Shown here: positions 8,059-16,840 of the stretch, piece after piece
Numbering within the stretch: the stretch's first letter is position 1
How the letters are laid out: every line of letters starts with the position of its first letter
Position numbers and translations under genes: made by a program
Origin: Pseudomonadota bacterium
GTDB lineage: Bacteria; Pseudomonadota; Gammaproteobacteria; Steroidobacterales; Steroidobacteraceae
Direction: 5' to 3'
Assembly: GCA_023423935.1 (NCBI GenBank)
Contig: JAFAEQ010000039.1
Location: 77,422 to 141,421, forward strand
DNA length: 64,000 nucleotides
Notes under the pieces: generated by a model
What the model was told of the DNA's origin: nothing
What the model saw: the letters and a program-made list of their open reading frames with translations, nothing else
Databases searched by the model: none

Positions 8059-9354
8059 TCAGCTTCCGTGTGACTCGATCAATGCCAGTCGCCCTTTGAA
8101 CCCTTCGAGAATGGCGCGTCTGATGTGAGTCGGGATGCCGGATTCTCCGTCGCGCAGTATCTCATTCGCCTTCGGTGCTGCCTTCATGATCTCACCGAAT
8201 ACCGTCTCTACGTCACTGACTGGCATTCCTGCACGTTGCGCTGACTGCACGAAATGACGCGGCTGAATCGTGTCGAGCACATAGTGATGCTGCTCGCCGA
8301 CCGACATCGCAAGCTTCATACGATTGCGCTTGATATGTTGGGTAGCAAAGGCAGGCTGCAGCGACATCACGTCATAAAGAGGTGTGAGCCGGAACCCACC
8401 GCCGGGATATAAGAAGATGCTGAAGTTCTTGGCGTGACCATCGGTGGCACCCAGCAACCAGTAAACGATTTGGGCCTTCATGAACATGCATCGATCCGCC
8501 TGCGGATCATCGCTAGCCTTCAGGAACTGCAACGCTTCGTGGATGCCCGGGCCACCATCGGACTGATACTTGCGAGAGGGCGGAACGCCCAATGCCTGGC
8601 ACAAGTCTTCCTGTGGCAAGCGTAACAGTCGTTTGTCCCGAGTCCAGCGTCGATCGAACCGCTCGACGACCAATGTGCGAATCGAGCCGAAGGTCTTCAT
8701 GCTCGTATTCGCCGTCGGAACTCCGAGCGCAGCGGTCAGTCGCATACACAGGTGTTCATTCTCGACGCTCTTCGAAAGGTCGATGCCGTTGCCCAAGATG
8801 CCAATCGCCGGCTTGAAAATGTGGGTCGCGGCTGAAAGCGCGTATGGAGCGCGCCAGGCAAGTTGGTTCAGGTGGAGTGTCGTTTTGTCCTGGGCTCCAG
8901 AAAGCGTCGCGCATACCGGAGTGTCTTCGCGAACGACACCCATACCAGACTCAGAAAGTCCCTCGAGCATGGACTCCACTTCGTCGCTGGTGAGATCACC
9001 TGCCACAGCTTCGGAGAACTTTGTTGGATCCTCATCGGCGGGAAGTATTTGCGCGGCTCCCGTGCAGTCGCGCCCAATAACCTTCAGCAGCGAGAAGGGC
9101 TGCTCAGACTCAGTTCGAAACAGCATGTGGAGCTGCTTCCGCTTCTCGGTCCGCTCGGGCAGCAGGTTGTCGAAGTACGATCCGACTGCAGGCCCGTGAA
9201 TTTCGAGCTCTGCAGATATAGGTAGCGAATGCGAAAGCGGGCCGTGCCCCGTCGCGATCCACCCGGCGTCGTAGCGGAAGGACTGCACGTTCTCGCGAGA
9301 CAAGATCCACTCGCCGACTAGCGCGCCGTCTATCCAGATATTGAGGCAGGGCAT
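8059..9354 (-). CDS. hipA: HipA-family toxin serine/threonine kinase
   Basis: A 431-residue HipA. The N-terminal subdomain (residues 1-100) contains GSYFDNLLPERTE. The phosphate-binding loop is LSGAQDKTTL (151-160). Kinase catalytic residues are D305 in LLGATDGHAKNFS and metal-binding D328 in LTPLYDVMS. The length is normal for HipA. In E. coli the kinase phosphorylates glutamyl-tRNA synthetase and drives persistence; the target here is unknown. In the usual hipBA operon hipB lies upstream on the same strand; here the antitoxin candidate is divergent, separated by an 84-bp shared promoter region. The stop is 2 bp from the start of the cold-shock/DUF1294 gene. Confidence 0.9.
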   Translation of the reverse strand: MPCLNIWIDGALVGEWILSRENVQSFRYDAGWIATGHGPLSHSLPISAELEIHGPAVGSYFDNLLPERTEKRKQLHMLFRTESEQPFSLLKVIGRDCTGAAQILPADEDPTKFSEAVAGDLTSDEVESMLEGLSESGMGVVREDTPVCATLSGAQDKTTLHLNQLAWRAPYALSAATHIFKPAIGILGNGIDLSKSVENEHLCMRLTAALGVPTANTSMKTFGSIRTLVVERFDRRWTRDKRLLRLPQEDLCQALGVPPSRKYQSDGGPGIHEALQFLKASDDPQADRCMFMKAQIVYWLLGATDGHAKNFSIFLYPGGGFRLTPLYDVMSLQPAFATQHIKRNRMKLAMSVGEQHHYVLDTIQPRHFVQSAQRAGMPVSDVETVFGEIMKAAPKANEILRDGESGIPTHIRRAILEGFKGRLALIESHGS

Positions 9355-9438
9355 GGTTCTTTCTCATCCATGATAGCGGCGATCCTATAGTGGACCAGCG
9401 TGTGGTTACCTGCATTTTTCCAAGCAGAGGGAGTATCG

Positions 9439-9945
9439 ATGATGAAAATAGAAAGGGAAGTCGGCGTCGGGAAGCACTGTGTCTACATCTACTATTTTCC
9501 CAGTTCGGCGAGCGGTGCTCGGTGGCCATGTAAAGTCGGTCGTGCGAAGCATCATCCTGAAAGCAGAATCAAACAACAGCAAGCTTCCATGCAGGAAGAG
9601 CCGGTGATTGGATTGCTGTTGCACACCGATGATCCGATCCTGCTCGAATCGCTAATACATGCGAGATACCGTTCCCAGCAACTGGCGACCTATGGAAGGG
9701 AGTGGTTCATGCTCAACCCGGCCACGGTCGCAGCAGAAGCGGCTGACGGACAATTCCCGGATCTAGCATTCCATGAGCAGCTTCGCGTGTTACGTCGGCG
9801 GCGGAATTTGACCCAAACACAGTTAGCCCGACTGGCCGGCCTACGTCAGGCAACGATATCGGAGATCGAGAGTGGTGAGGATGCCATGCTCAGTACGCTC
9901 AACAAGGTCCTGGCAGTACTTCAGGGCAAGCTCGCGATCCTTTGA
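9439..9945 (+). CDS. HipB-like antitoxin fused to T5orf172/GIY-YIG-like domain
   Basis: A 168-residue two-domain protein. Residues 12-95 match the T5orf172/MUG113 branch of the GIY-YIG superfamily: VYIYYF, CKVGRAKHHPESRIKQ, LLESLIHARY and GREWFML, with E70 in the position of the conserved metal-binding glutamate. Residues 113-163 are a Cro/C1-type helix-turn-helix (LRVLRRRRNLTQTQLARLAG, then QATISEIESG), as in HipB. The start at 9439 has GAGGGAG six bases upstream. It is divergent from hipA, so it probably represses both promoters and neutralises HipA. HipB is normally about 70-100 residues without the extra domain. Whether the nuclease-like part cuts DNA is unknown. Confidence 0.85.
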   Translation: MMKIEREVGVGKHCVYIYYFPSSASGARWPCKVGRAKHHPESRIKQQQASMQEEPVIGLLLHTDDPILLESLIHARYRSQQLATYGREWFMLNPATVAAEAADGQFPDLAFHEQLRVLRRRRNLTQTQLARLAGLRQATISEIESGEDAMLSTLNKVLAVLQGKLAIL

Positions 9946-9984
9946 AAGCTCCCTGATCGTTCCTCGGCGGCCGGGATGGGACGC

Positions 9985-10257
9985 TCATCGCCCCCGATAC
10001 CGCGCCACCATCTCATCGCTCACATCACTCGCGAAACACAGCGGCGCATCACCACCTGGCTTCGAGTACGCGCTGCGTGCGCCGCAGCGCCGGCCGGCGC
10101 GGTCGACGCTGTAAGGGCAGGGGCAACCGCCCCCGTGCTCGGCGATGCTTTTCTTGATCAGCAGCTCACGGATCTGTGCGGCGGATAGCTCGGCCGCGGA
10201 TGCGGGCGTCGCCACCATCGAAAGCATCAAGCCGAACAGAATAGCCGCGGGGCGCAT
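9985..10257 (-). CDS. Small exported cysteine-rich protein
   Basis: A 90-residue protein starting at the ATG at 10257 with a signal peptide (MRPAAILFGLMLSMVATPAS, cleavage near ASA-A). The mature part has a helix (LSAAQIRELLIKKSIAEH) and a motif GGGCPCPYSVDRAGRRCGAR followed by PGGDAPLCFASDVS. This C-P-C-P-Y...GRRCG.RSAYS.PGG pattern occurs in many short proteobacterial proteins of unknown function, so I regard it as real. Four cysteines suggest disulfides in the periplasm. It is convergent with the hipB-like gene, whose stop lies 39 bp away. Confidence 0.75.
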   Translation of the reverse strand: MRPAAILFGLMLSMVATPASAAELSAAQIRELLIKKSIAEHGGGCPCPYSVDRAGRRCGARSAYSKPGGDAPLCFASDVSDEMVARYRGR

Positions 10258-10429
10258 GCATGAAGGATGCGTGCGTAAGTCGTGAGCATTCGTGATTCGG
10301 TTCCCATTCTGAGTCTGCATATGCAAGAGATCCCTGTTGGAGTCTCGTGTTGTGAAGTCGATCAGCCTGATGTGCTCGCCTGTTTAGCTATAACCGAACG
10401 TCTCTCGGTCCATAGGCACGGATAGTCGC

Positions 10430-12250
10430 GTGGCAAAGATCATCCCTGGAGTGAACTCCTCGGCCACACCTGGTGAGCGGCGCTTTGGCCAGCGCCTGGA
10501 GGCGCTGCTCGAGGACGACTATCTATGCTGGTTCAACGTGCCGATCGGACGGCGGTACCAGCATCCTGATTTCGTCGTGCTACACCCGCGGCGCGGCCTC
10601 CTGGTGCTCGAGGTCAAAGATTGGAAGCTGGACGCCATCGTCTCTATCAATCCACAAAGCGTGAGCCTGATGACGCTCGGCGGACTGAAAGAGAAGCTGC
10701 ATCCCATCGCGCAAGCGCGCCAATACGTCCATGCCATCAAGGGCGTCCTCGAACGTGACGCGGCCCTGTTAGCGCCGCAGGGCCACCCTCACCAGGGCAA
10801 GCTCGTCTTTCCGTACGGATTCGGCGTCGTCCTCACGGAAATCACGCGCAAACAGTTCGACGCCAAGAACCTTGGCGAGCTCATTCCCGAGTATCTCGTC
10901 ATCTGCAAAGACGAGATGACGGAAAGCACCGATCCGGAGGTTTTTCAGAAGCGGCTCTGGGACATGTTCACGGCGCGCTTCGATTGCCTGCTCTCGATGC
11001 CGCAGATCGATCGCATCCGCTGGCACCTGTTCCCGGAGATTCGCATCTCGCAGGGGAATCTCTTCGCGCCGAGCAAGGAAGATGAGGCGCCCGTATCAGA
11101 TCATCTGATGCGTGTGATGGATCTGCAGCAGGAGCAGTTGGCGCGTAGCCTTGGAGACGGGCATCGCGTGATCCATGGCGTCGCAGGCTCTGGCAAAACG
11201 CTCATCTTGGGTTACAGATGCCAGCGCCTCGCCGAGACGACCGACAAACCGATTCTCGTTCTCTGTTTCAACGTCGCACTCGCCTCCAAGCTCGAGCACA
11301 TGATTGCCGAGCGCGGCTTGCAAGAGCGAGTGACCGTGCGACATTTCCATGGATGGAGCGCCGATCAGCTGAAGCTGTACCACGTGAAGAAGCCTCACGA
11401 TGGCCCCGAGTATCACGAGCGCCTCGTCTCGGCCGTGATCCAAGGAGTCGATCGCGGCGAAATTCCTCGCGCCCAATACGGCGCGGTGCTCATCGACGAA
11501 GGCCACGATTTCTCTCCGGATTGGTTGAAGCTGATCACGCAGATGGTGGACCCGGAGACGAACTCTCTGCTTCTGCTGTACGACGATGCGCAGTCCATCT
11601 ACTCGAAGCAGCGCTCGCGCAAGTTCAGCCTGAAGAGCGTCGGTATACAAGCGCAAGGACGCACGACGATCCTGCGCGTGAACTATCGAAATACGAACGA
11701 GATCCTCGACTGCGCTTTCAAAGTCGCGGAGGACGTGATTCGTCCGCAGGACGCGGAAGAGGACGGCATTCCATTGGTGAAGCCCGAAATGGCAGGCCGC
11801 CACGGCGCGACTCCGAAACTGATTCGTGCTCGCTCGCTCTCGGATGAAGCGAATCAGATCGCAGCCCAGCTCAAAGCCTTCAATTCGGAGGGCCGATCAT
11901 GGAAAGACATGGCTGTGCTCTACTGCGCGCACTTCATCGGCGATGAAATCGCCACCGCGCTTCAGCAGGCGAACATCCGGTTCGAGCGCCTCGAGAAAGG
12001 CAGCTCACGCAAATACAACGCGGGCGCAGACAGCGTGAAGCTCATGACGATGCACGCGAGCAAGGGACTGGAATTTCCGATCGTCGCGATCGCAGGGCTC
12101 GGGCACATGCCATATCGGTCGGAGCAGGAAGCCGACGATGCGCGGTTGCTTTATGTGGCGATGACGCGGGCGACGGACAGATTGGTGCTGACTGCGAGTA
12201 AGGCCAGTGTGTTTGTGGAGAAGTGGCGGGAGTGGGAGGAGGCGGCGTAG
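10430..12250 (+). CDS. NERD-domain superfamily 1 helicase
   Basis: A 606-residue protein starting at a GTG. Residues 13-120 are a NERD nuclease-like domain: GERRFGQRLE, HPDFVVLHP with D47, and the catalytic-type EVKDW at 61-65. From about 225 on it is a UvrD/Rep-like helicase: Walker A GVAGSGKT (250-257), Walker B VLIDEGHDF (353-361), LRVNYRNTNEI, MTMHASKGLEFPIVAI and LLYVAMTRATDRL. The predicted activity is ATP-driven 3'-5' DNA unwinding linked to a PD-(D/E)xK-like nuclease. NERD helicases are often found in defence islands, as here. No partner gene is within 170 bp. Confidence 0.9.
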   Translation: MAKIIPGVNSSATPGERRFGQRLEALLEDDYLCWFNVPIGRRYQHPDFVVLHPRRGLLVLEVKDWKLDAIVSINPQSVSLMTLGGLKEKLHPIAQARQYVHAIKGVLERDAALLAPQGHPHQGKLVFPYGFGVVLTEITRKQFDAKNLGELIPEYLVICKDEMTESTDPEVFQKRLWDMFTARFDCLLSMPQIDRIRWHLFPEIRISQGNLFAPSKEDEAPVSDHLMRVMDLQQEQLARSLGDGHRVIHGVAGSGKTLILGYRCQRLAETTDKPILVLCFNVALASKLEHMIAERGLQERVTVRHFHGWSADQLKLYHVKKPHDGPEYHERLVSAVIQGVDRGEIPRAQYGAVLIDEGHDFSPDWLKLITQMVDPETNSLLLLYDDAQSIYSKQRSRKFSLKSVGIQAQGRTTILRVNYRNTNEILDCAFKVAEDVIRPQDAEEDGIPLVKPEMAGRHGATPKLIRARSLSDEANQIAAQLKAFNSEGRSWKDMAVLYCAHFIGDEIATALQQANIRFERLEKGSSRKYNAGADSVKLMTMHASKGLEFPIVAIAGLGHMPYRSEQEADDARLLYVAMTRATDRLVLTASKASVFVEKWREWEEAA

Positions 12251-12421
12251 GTCTGGTGCCTGTCGCATCGGTGGCCGAGGGTGACGGTTCCTCGACCTGT
12301 TGGTAGGAAGTCGGTGTTCAGGCTGCCGCGCTCGATCATCATTCTTTGACAGAATTCCCAGTCTCTGAGCGGGTGTCGTGCTGAACTCCCGGTCTCGCAT
12401 TGACTTGGAGACGGAGCTCAA

Positions 12422-13219
12422 ATGGGACGCAGGCGCGAATCACTCATGGACGTGTTATTTGTCTTGCCGTGGTGGGTCAGCGCAGCGCTCGCAGCCGTTG
12501 CCTATCTGCTGCTTACGTACGCCGCCCCTGCTTACTTTTCATCAAACCCACTCGCCGTTGGTATCGGACAAGGGCTCGCGCAACTCAGGCCGCTGGTGTG
12601 CGGGTTGCTCTTAGTGCTTGCTCTCGCGAGCTTCGTTCGCAGCAGGTTCATCGCTCGCCAGTTCGACCGGCAACGGTCCATCGAAGATATCCGCGCACTG
12701 TCCTGGCGACAGTTCGAATCCATTGTGGGCGAAGCCTTCCGCCGTCGCGGCTACACGGTCATTGAGAACGCAGTCGATGGCCCAGACGGTGGCGTCGATC
12801 TGGTTCTGCACAAGAACGGCGAGAAGTTCTATGTGCAATGCAAGCAGTGGAAGAAAAGCAGCGTCGGCGTGAAGCCGATTCGCGAGCTGTTCGGTCTCAT
12901 CAGCGCGCGGAAGGCAGCGGGCGGCTTCTTCGTATGTTCTGGTACGTACACGGTGGAGGCCAGGGACTTTGCGAGGCAATCTGGGATCGAACTGATCGGC
13001 GGTTCTGAACTGCAGAGCATGATCCACGCGGCGCAAACGCGGCAGCCATTGCCAGATCCGACGCCAGCAACGATCACTGGATCTTTCGCATCCTCTCCGA
13101 CTTGCCCCAGTTGCGGAGCTGTCATGGTTGAGCGTGTCGCGAAACGCGGAGCGAACTCCGGGTCGCGCTTCTGGGGATGCCCGACCTATCCAAAGTGCCG
13201 AGGCATTCGAGAGTTCTGA
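12422..13219 (+). CDS. Membrane-anchored Mrr-type restriction endonuclease with zinc ribbon
   Basis: A 265-residue protein. Two hydrophobic segments (about residues 11-38 and 45-72) anchor it in the inner membrane. Residues 90-200 are an Mrr_cat endonuclease domain: SWRQFESIVGEAFRRRGY, DGPDGGVDLVL with D126, and YVQCKQWK with Q139 and K141, a D...QxK active site. A topoisomerase-type zinc ribbon (CPSCG ... GCPTYPKCRG) closes the protein. The start has CGGAG upstream; a second ATG at 12446 is possible. Mrr-family enzymes cut modified DNA; the membrane anchor suggests attack on incoming DNA. It is followed by the NYN-LOTUS gene on the same strand, 30 bp away. Confidence 0.9.
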   Translation: MGRRRESLMDVLFVLPWWVSAALAAVAYLLLTYAAPAYFSSNPLAVGIGQGLAQLRPLVCGLLLVLALASFVRSRFIARQFDRQRSIEDIRALSWRQFESIVGEAFRRRGYTVIENAVDGPDGGVDLVLHKNGEKFYVQCKQWKKSSVGVKPIRELFGLISARKAAGGFFVCSGTYTVEARDFARQSGIELIGGSELQSMIHAAQTRQPLPDPTPATITGSFASSPTCPSCGAVMVERVAKRGANSGSRFWGCPTYPKCRGIREF

Positions 13220-13249
13220 TCGCTTAACAGGCTCGCGCAAAGGATTCAA

Positions 13250-13987
13250 ATGCACGCCTCTGAACGATTGATGCACATCGCCCTGTTGATCGACTGCGAG
13301 AACGCAAAGGCAGATTCGATCGATGGCATTCTCGGCGAGCTTGCCGAGCGAGGCACCATCAACGTCCGTCGCGCGTACGGCGACTGGAAGAGGCAGGGTG
13401 GCTGGGAAGAGAAGCTACACCCATTCGCGATCCAGCCGATCCAGCAGTTTGCATACACGAAGGGTAAGAACGCGGTCGACATGTGCATGGCAATCGAGGC
13501 CATGGACCTCCTCTACACCGAGAAGGTGGATTGTTTCGCACTCGTGACCAGCGATTGTGACTTCACGCCGCTGGTGTTGAAGCTGCTGTCCAAAGGCAAG
13601 TCAGTGATCGGTTTCGGCGAGAGCAAGACGCCCGAACCGTTCAAGAAAGCCTGCTCGGTATTCATTCACACCGACAACTTCAAAGAAGCTTCCGCCGAGA
13701 ATCCTCTTCCGGCGAAAGGCATGCGGAAGAGCAAGAACGATCTCCGGGGTGATACGGAGCTGATGAATGCGCTGCGCGCTGCCATCGAGGCGATGAAAGG
13801 AGAGAACGGCTTTGCGCCCATGAGTCGCGTCGGGCAGTACATCTCCAATCATTCGTCCCTGAGCCCCAAGAACTACGGCTTCGCAAGGTGGTCCGACCTA
13901 ATCCGCGCGACGGAGTACTTCGAGGAGACGAGCACGGAGGGTAATCACCCGGCGTTTGCGAGCAGGAAGGTGAAGGCGGTAGGTTAG
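13250..13987 (+). CDS. NYN-domain ribonuclease-like protein with OST-HTH/LOTUS domain
   Basis: A 245-residue protein. Residues 9-150 are a NYN (PIN-like, LabA/DUF88) domain: ALLIDCENAKAD with D15 and N18, FAYTKGKNAVDMCMAIEAM, and VTSDCDFTPLVLKL. Together they give the cluster of acidic residues expected of a metal-dependent RNase. Residues 165-240 are an OST-HTH (LOTUS) winged helix (LRAAIEAMKGENGFAPMSRV, YGFARWSDLIRA), an RNA-binding module. AAAGG precedes the ATG. The pair NYN plus LOTUS is widespread; the biological role in bacteria is unclear. Its position next to Mrr suggests the two are co-expressed. Confidence 0.88.
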   Translation: MHASERLMHIALLIDCENAKADSIDGILGELAERGTINVRRAYGDWKRQGGWEEKLHPFAIQPIQQFAYTKGKNAVDMCMAIEAMDLLYTEKVDCFALVTSDCDFTPLVLKLLSKGKSVIGFGESKTPEPFKKACSVFIHTDNFKEASAENPLPAKGMRKSKNDLRGDTELMNALRAAIEAMKGENGFAPMSRVGQYISNHSSLSPKNYGFARWSDLIRATEYFEETSTEGNHPAFASRKVKAVG

Positions 13988-14171
13988 CGTGTACCCGCAG
14001 CAGGCTGCTCAACGGCGCTTTACTAAGGCTCGAGAACTCCCCGGTTCTCAGTAGTTTCATCTTTTCTCGGGTCGACTTCTGAGTGATCTGCCCCTATCTT
14101 TGCGAGCCGGATCAACGAAAACAGAACAGTAGATCCCGCGTAAGCCGGTTTGAGCGCATAAATTAGGAGCC

Positions 14172-14537
14172 GTGGTGACGGATCCAGCTGCCGATCAACT
14201 GCAGGCACTTAAGGAGGAGCTTCGGCGCTTTGCAGAAGATCGCGATTGGGATCAGTTTCACTCTCCTAAAAATCTCGCATCTGCATTGGTTGTCGAAGTT
14301 GCCGAGCTCCTGGAGCAATTTCAGTGGCTGACTGAGGAGCAGAGCCGAAATCTTGCTCCGGATGCTCGCGATAGAGTCGCCGACGAGATGGCAGACGTTC
14401 TGGTCTATCTCATTCGACTTTCAGACAAGCTCAACGTCGACCTGCTCGCGGCAGCAAGGAGCAAGATCGACAAGAATGCGAAGAAGTATCCCGTCGAGAA
14501 AGCTCGAGGGAATGCGAAGAAGTATACGGATCTGTAA
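14172..14537 (+). CDS. MazG-like nucleotide pyrophosphohydrolase (RS21-C6 type)
   Basis: A 121-residue all-alpha NTP pyrophosphatase starting at GTG. The metal-binding helices are seen in VVEVAELLEQFQW (EVxELxE pattern) and RVADEMADVLVYLIRL (DExxDVxxY pattern). The length matches the dCTPase/RS21-C6 branch of the MazG superfamily, which removes pyrophosphate from (modified) dNTPs. It opens a run of six same-strand genes, with the DUF2075 gene 21 bp downstream. In this company it may deplete or clean the nucleotide pool during infection, or prevent misuse of modified nucleotides; that is inference. Confidence 0.9.
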   Translation: MVTDPAADQLQALKEELRRFAEDRDWDQFHSPKNLASALVVEVAELLEQFQWLTEEQSRNLAPDARDRVADEMADVLVYLIRLSDKLNVDLLAAARSKIDKNAKKYPVEKARGNAKKYTDL

Positions 14538-14558
14538 AAGAGGCATTGAGGGGCAACA

Positions 14559-16826
14559 ATGCTGCTCACGGTTCGAGAGTTGTGCGATCGAGTGAGAGGC
14601 GAATTGCCCACGCTCATCGAAGAGCTGGCGATGCTGACCGGGCGGGGTGGGGAGAGCGAGCGATTTGCATGGGCGCGTTCCCTCCCGAAATTGGCTGATG
14701 CTCTGGCAAATCCGGCGCTTACGAATGTTCATGTCCATTTCGAACGACGTGAACACCATGCTTCACTGGAGTACCAGCTCCCTGGCTCGGCCTCCTGTTG
14801 CGACGTTATCTTGCTTGGAAGGCATCAGAGCCGCCCGAGCGCGGTCGTAATCGAGCTAAAGGACTGGGAGACGAATCAAGATCGCCCTGGAAAGGTTGAA
14901 GGTCTCATCGAGCGTCATGGAAGGCAAGAGCTGCATCCTTCTGATCAGGTGCGAGGCTATGTTGAGTACTGCCGCGCGTGTCATTCGGCCGTCTTGGACG
15001 AGGCTGCGAGTGTGCATGGGATGGTTCTTTTCACGACGGGTATGTTGACGCATCCCTACCTTGTTGAACCGAACAGAGACTTGGCGGCGAACTATCCGAT
15101 CTTCACGATGGCTCGCGAGGACATCGAGGAGCGCCTGCCTAATTTTCTTTCTGAGCGCTTGACTGAAAGCGACGAGCGTTTCGCCACGGCATTCGCCACT
15201 GGTACGTTCCAACAGGATCGTGGATTCATGTCCCAGATTGGGCGCGCGATTCAGGAAAGTTCATCTCGCCATTTCGAGTTGCTGGACAATCAGCGCCGTG
15301 CTTTCCATCTCAGTCTTGCCACGGTTTCAGAGGCGCTGGATCGTGCAAAAGACTCGCGGCGTGTGGTGATCGTTGAAGGCCCGCCGGGGTCAGGAAAATC
15401 AGCGATAGCGGCTCAGTTATGGGCAAGTTTGGTGACGAATGAGGATGTTCCGGACGGCAATGTGCTCTTGGTAACCACGTCGCAGAGTCAGAACTGCAAC
15501 TGGGTGCACCTCATCGACCAAGCGAACAACACGCATACAGCTCGAGGAGTGGCCAGAAAGGCGACCAGTTTCTCACCGATCACAACTCAGCATCTGAAAC
15601 GTCTCCGCGACGAGCGCCGGGACACATCCCTTTATCGGGATGCGTCGCACTGGCGAGAACACTTGAGTGATCTCGCGGCTCGTGGCATCGCGCCGCGCCC
15701 AGGGGCTGAATCTGATTCCGTCCTGGTGTCGCTGGTCGATGAAGCGCACGCGTTGATCAATCCGGAGCGTGAGTACGGTGTTGGGCAGTACGGATTCGTG
15801 ACGGGCCTTGGTCCTCAGGCGTACCACATCATGCGCTGCAGCCGAGTTACGGTGTTCTTTCTTGATCCCGAGCAGAGTTTCCGCTCGCGCGAGAACACTC
15901 GCGTTGAAGACATCGAGGCCTGGGCTCGAGAACTGGGGGCCACAGTTGAAAGCGTATCGCTTCATGGGGCGCAGTTTCGCTGCGCTGGTTCTTCAGAATA
16001 CGTCGCATGGGCGGAGTCTTTGCTTGGTGGAGCGTCGTCGGAACTGAATCGAGTTTTCGCGTCAGCATGGTACGCAGGGGCCACGCCACAGGGTGCGCGA
16101 TCCGGTAATGTCGTCGCGTTTCCTCAGCGACGCCGCCGACCGGAGGTGGGCGAGGACGTTGCTGTTGCGGAACCGTCGGTTTCGTATGTGCTCACTGCTC
16201 CGCGCCGACTGTCGATGGACTTTCGCGTCTACTCGGACCCATTCGAGATGGAGCGCGACTTGCGGGCACTGGCTGATCGCCACGTCGTCCGCCTTCTCTC
16301 AACATACTCTCGGAAATGGAAGACCGAAGGTTCCACATACCCGCACAGACTTCCGGCGGAATCACTCGACTTCTCCGAACACATGACGCTGTCGAACGGC
16401 GAGCGAAAGATCTGGTCCCGCCCGTGGAACTTCGTTCCCGGCGGCGATTACACCGGGTTTATTGCTGGGCGACCAGGTCTTCCAATCCATGAGGATCCGC
16501 TGTGTGAAGTGGGGTGCACGTACGCAGTTCGTGGCTTCGATTTCGATTACGTTGGAATCCTATGGTTGGAGGACCTGATCTGGCGAGATGGAAGGTGGGT
16601 CGTGCAACTCGAGCATGTGCATGAGAGCGGCATCGGTCAGCTAGTGAGGGCGGCGCGGCGCGAAGGGCCACTTGCGCCAGCGGGACCGAAGGGCGCGAAT
16701 GTCTTGGAGCGTGTACGGCAGGCCTATCGGATCCTGCTTACGAGAGCTATCAGGGGTGTTTTTGTGTGGGTCTCCGACGAGGCGACGCGGCGTCACATCA
16801 ATCAATCGCTGCGCTCAACTGAATAG
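14559..16826 (+). CDS. DUF2075 ATPase/helicase-like protein with N-terminal nuclease-like region
   Basis: A 755-residue protein. Residues 50-115 look like a PD-(D/E)xK nuclease core (CCDVILLGR with D82, then AVVIELKDWE with E99 and K101). A DUF2075 P-loop domain follows: Walker A VEGPPGSGKSAIA (272-284), a DEAH Walker B at 394-397 (VSLVDEAHALI), then late motifs such as AVRGFDFDYVGILWLEDLIW and AYRILLTRAIRGVFVW that resemble helicase motifs V and VI. Related DUF2075 proteins are linked to phage defence. It lies between the MazG-like and methyltransferase genes (gaps of 21 and 14 bp), so one transcript is likely. Confidence 0.88.
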   Translation: MLLTVRELCDRVRGELPTLIEELAMLTGRGGESERFAWARSLPKLADALANPALTNVHVHFERREHHASLEYQLPGSASCCDVILLGRHQSRPSAVVIELKDWETNQDRPGKVEGLIERHGRQELHPSDQVRGYVEYCRACHSAVLDEAASVHGMVLFTTGMLTHPYLVEPNRDLAANYPIFTMAREDIEERLPNFLSERLTESDERFATAFATGTFQQDRGFMSQIGRAIQESSSRHFELLDNQRRAFHLSLATVSEALDRAKDSRRVVIVEGPPGSGKSAIAAQLWASLVTNEDVPDGNVLLVTTSQSQNCNWVHLIDQANNTHTARGVARKATSFSPITTQHLKRLRDERRDTSLYRDASHWREHLSDLAARGIAPRPGAESDSVLVSLVDEAHALINPEREYGVGQYGFVTGLGPQAYHIMRCSRVTVFFLDPEQSFRSRENTRVEDIEAWARELGATVESVSLHGAQFRCAGSSEYVAWAESLLGGASSELNRVFASAWYAGATPQGARSGNVVAFPQRRRRPEVGEDVAVAEPSVSYVLTAPRRLSMDFRVYSDPFEMERDLRALADRHVVRLLSTYSRKWKTEGSTYPHRLPAESLDFSEHMTLSNGERKIWSRPWNFVPGGDYTGFIAGRPGLPIHEDPLCEVGCTYAVRGFDFDYVGILWLEDLIWRDGRWVVQLEHVHESGIGQLVRAARREGPLAPAGPKGANVLERVRQAYRILLTRAIRGVFVWVSDEATRRHINQSLRSTE

Positions 16827-16840
16827 GGAGAGAATGCGCA

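Noticed and set aside
9355..9438. HipB operator of TATCC-N-GGATA type in the divergent promoter
   Set aside because: Only partial half-sites (CATCCATGATAG, GATCCTATAG) are visible; not convincing enough to annotate.
11096..11803. 235-codon minus-strand frame inside the NERD helicase
   Set aside because: Antisense shadow; the helicase motifs on the plus strand are unmistakable.
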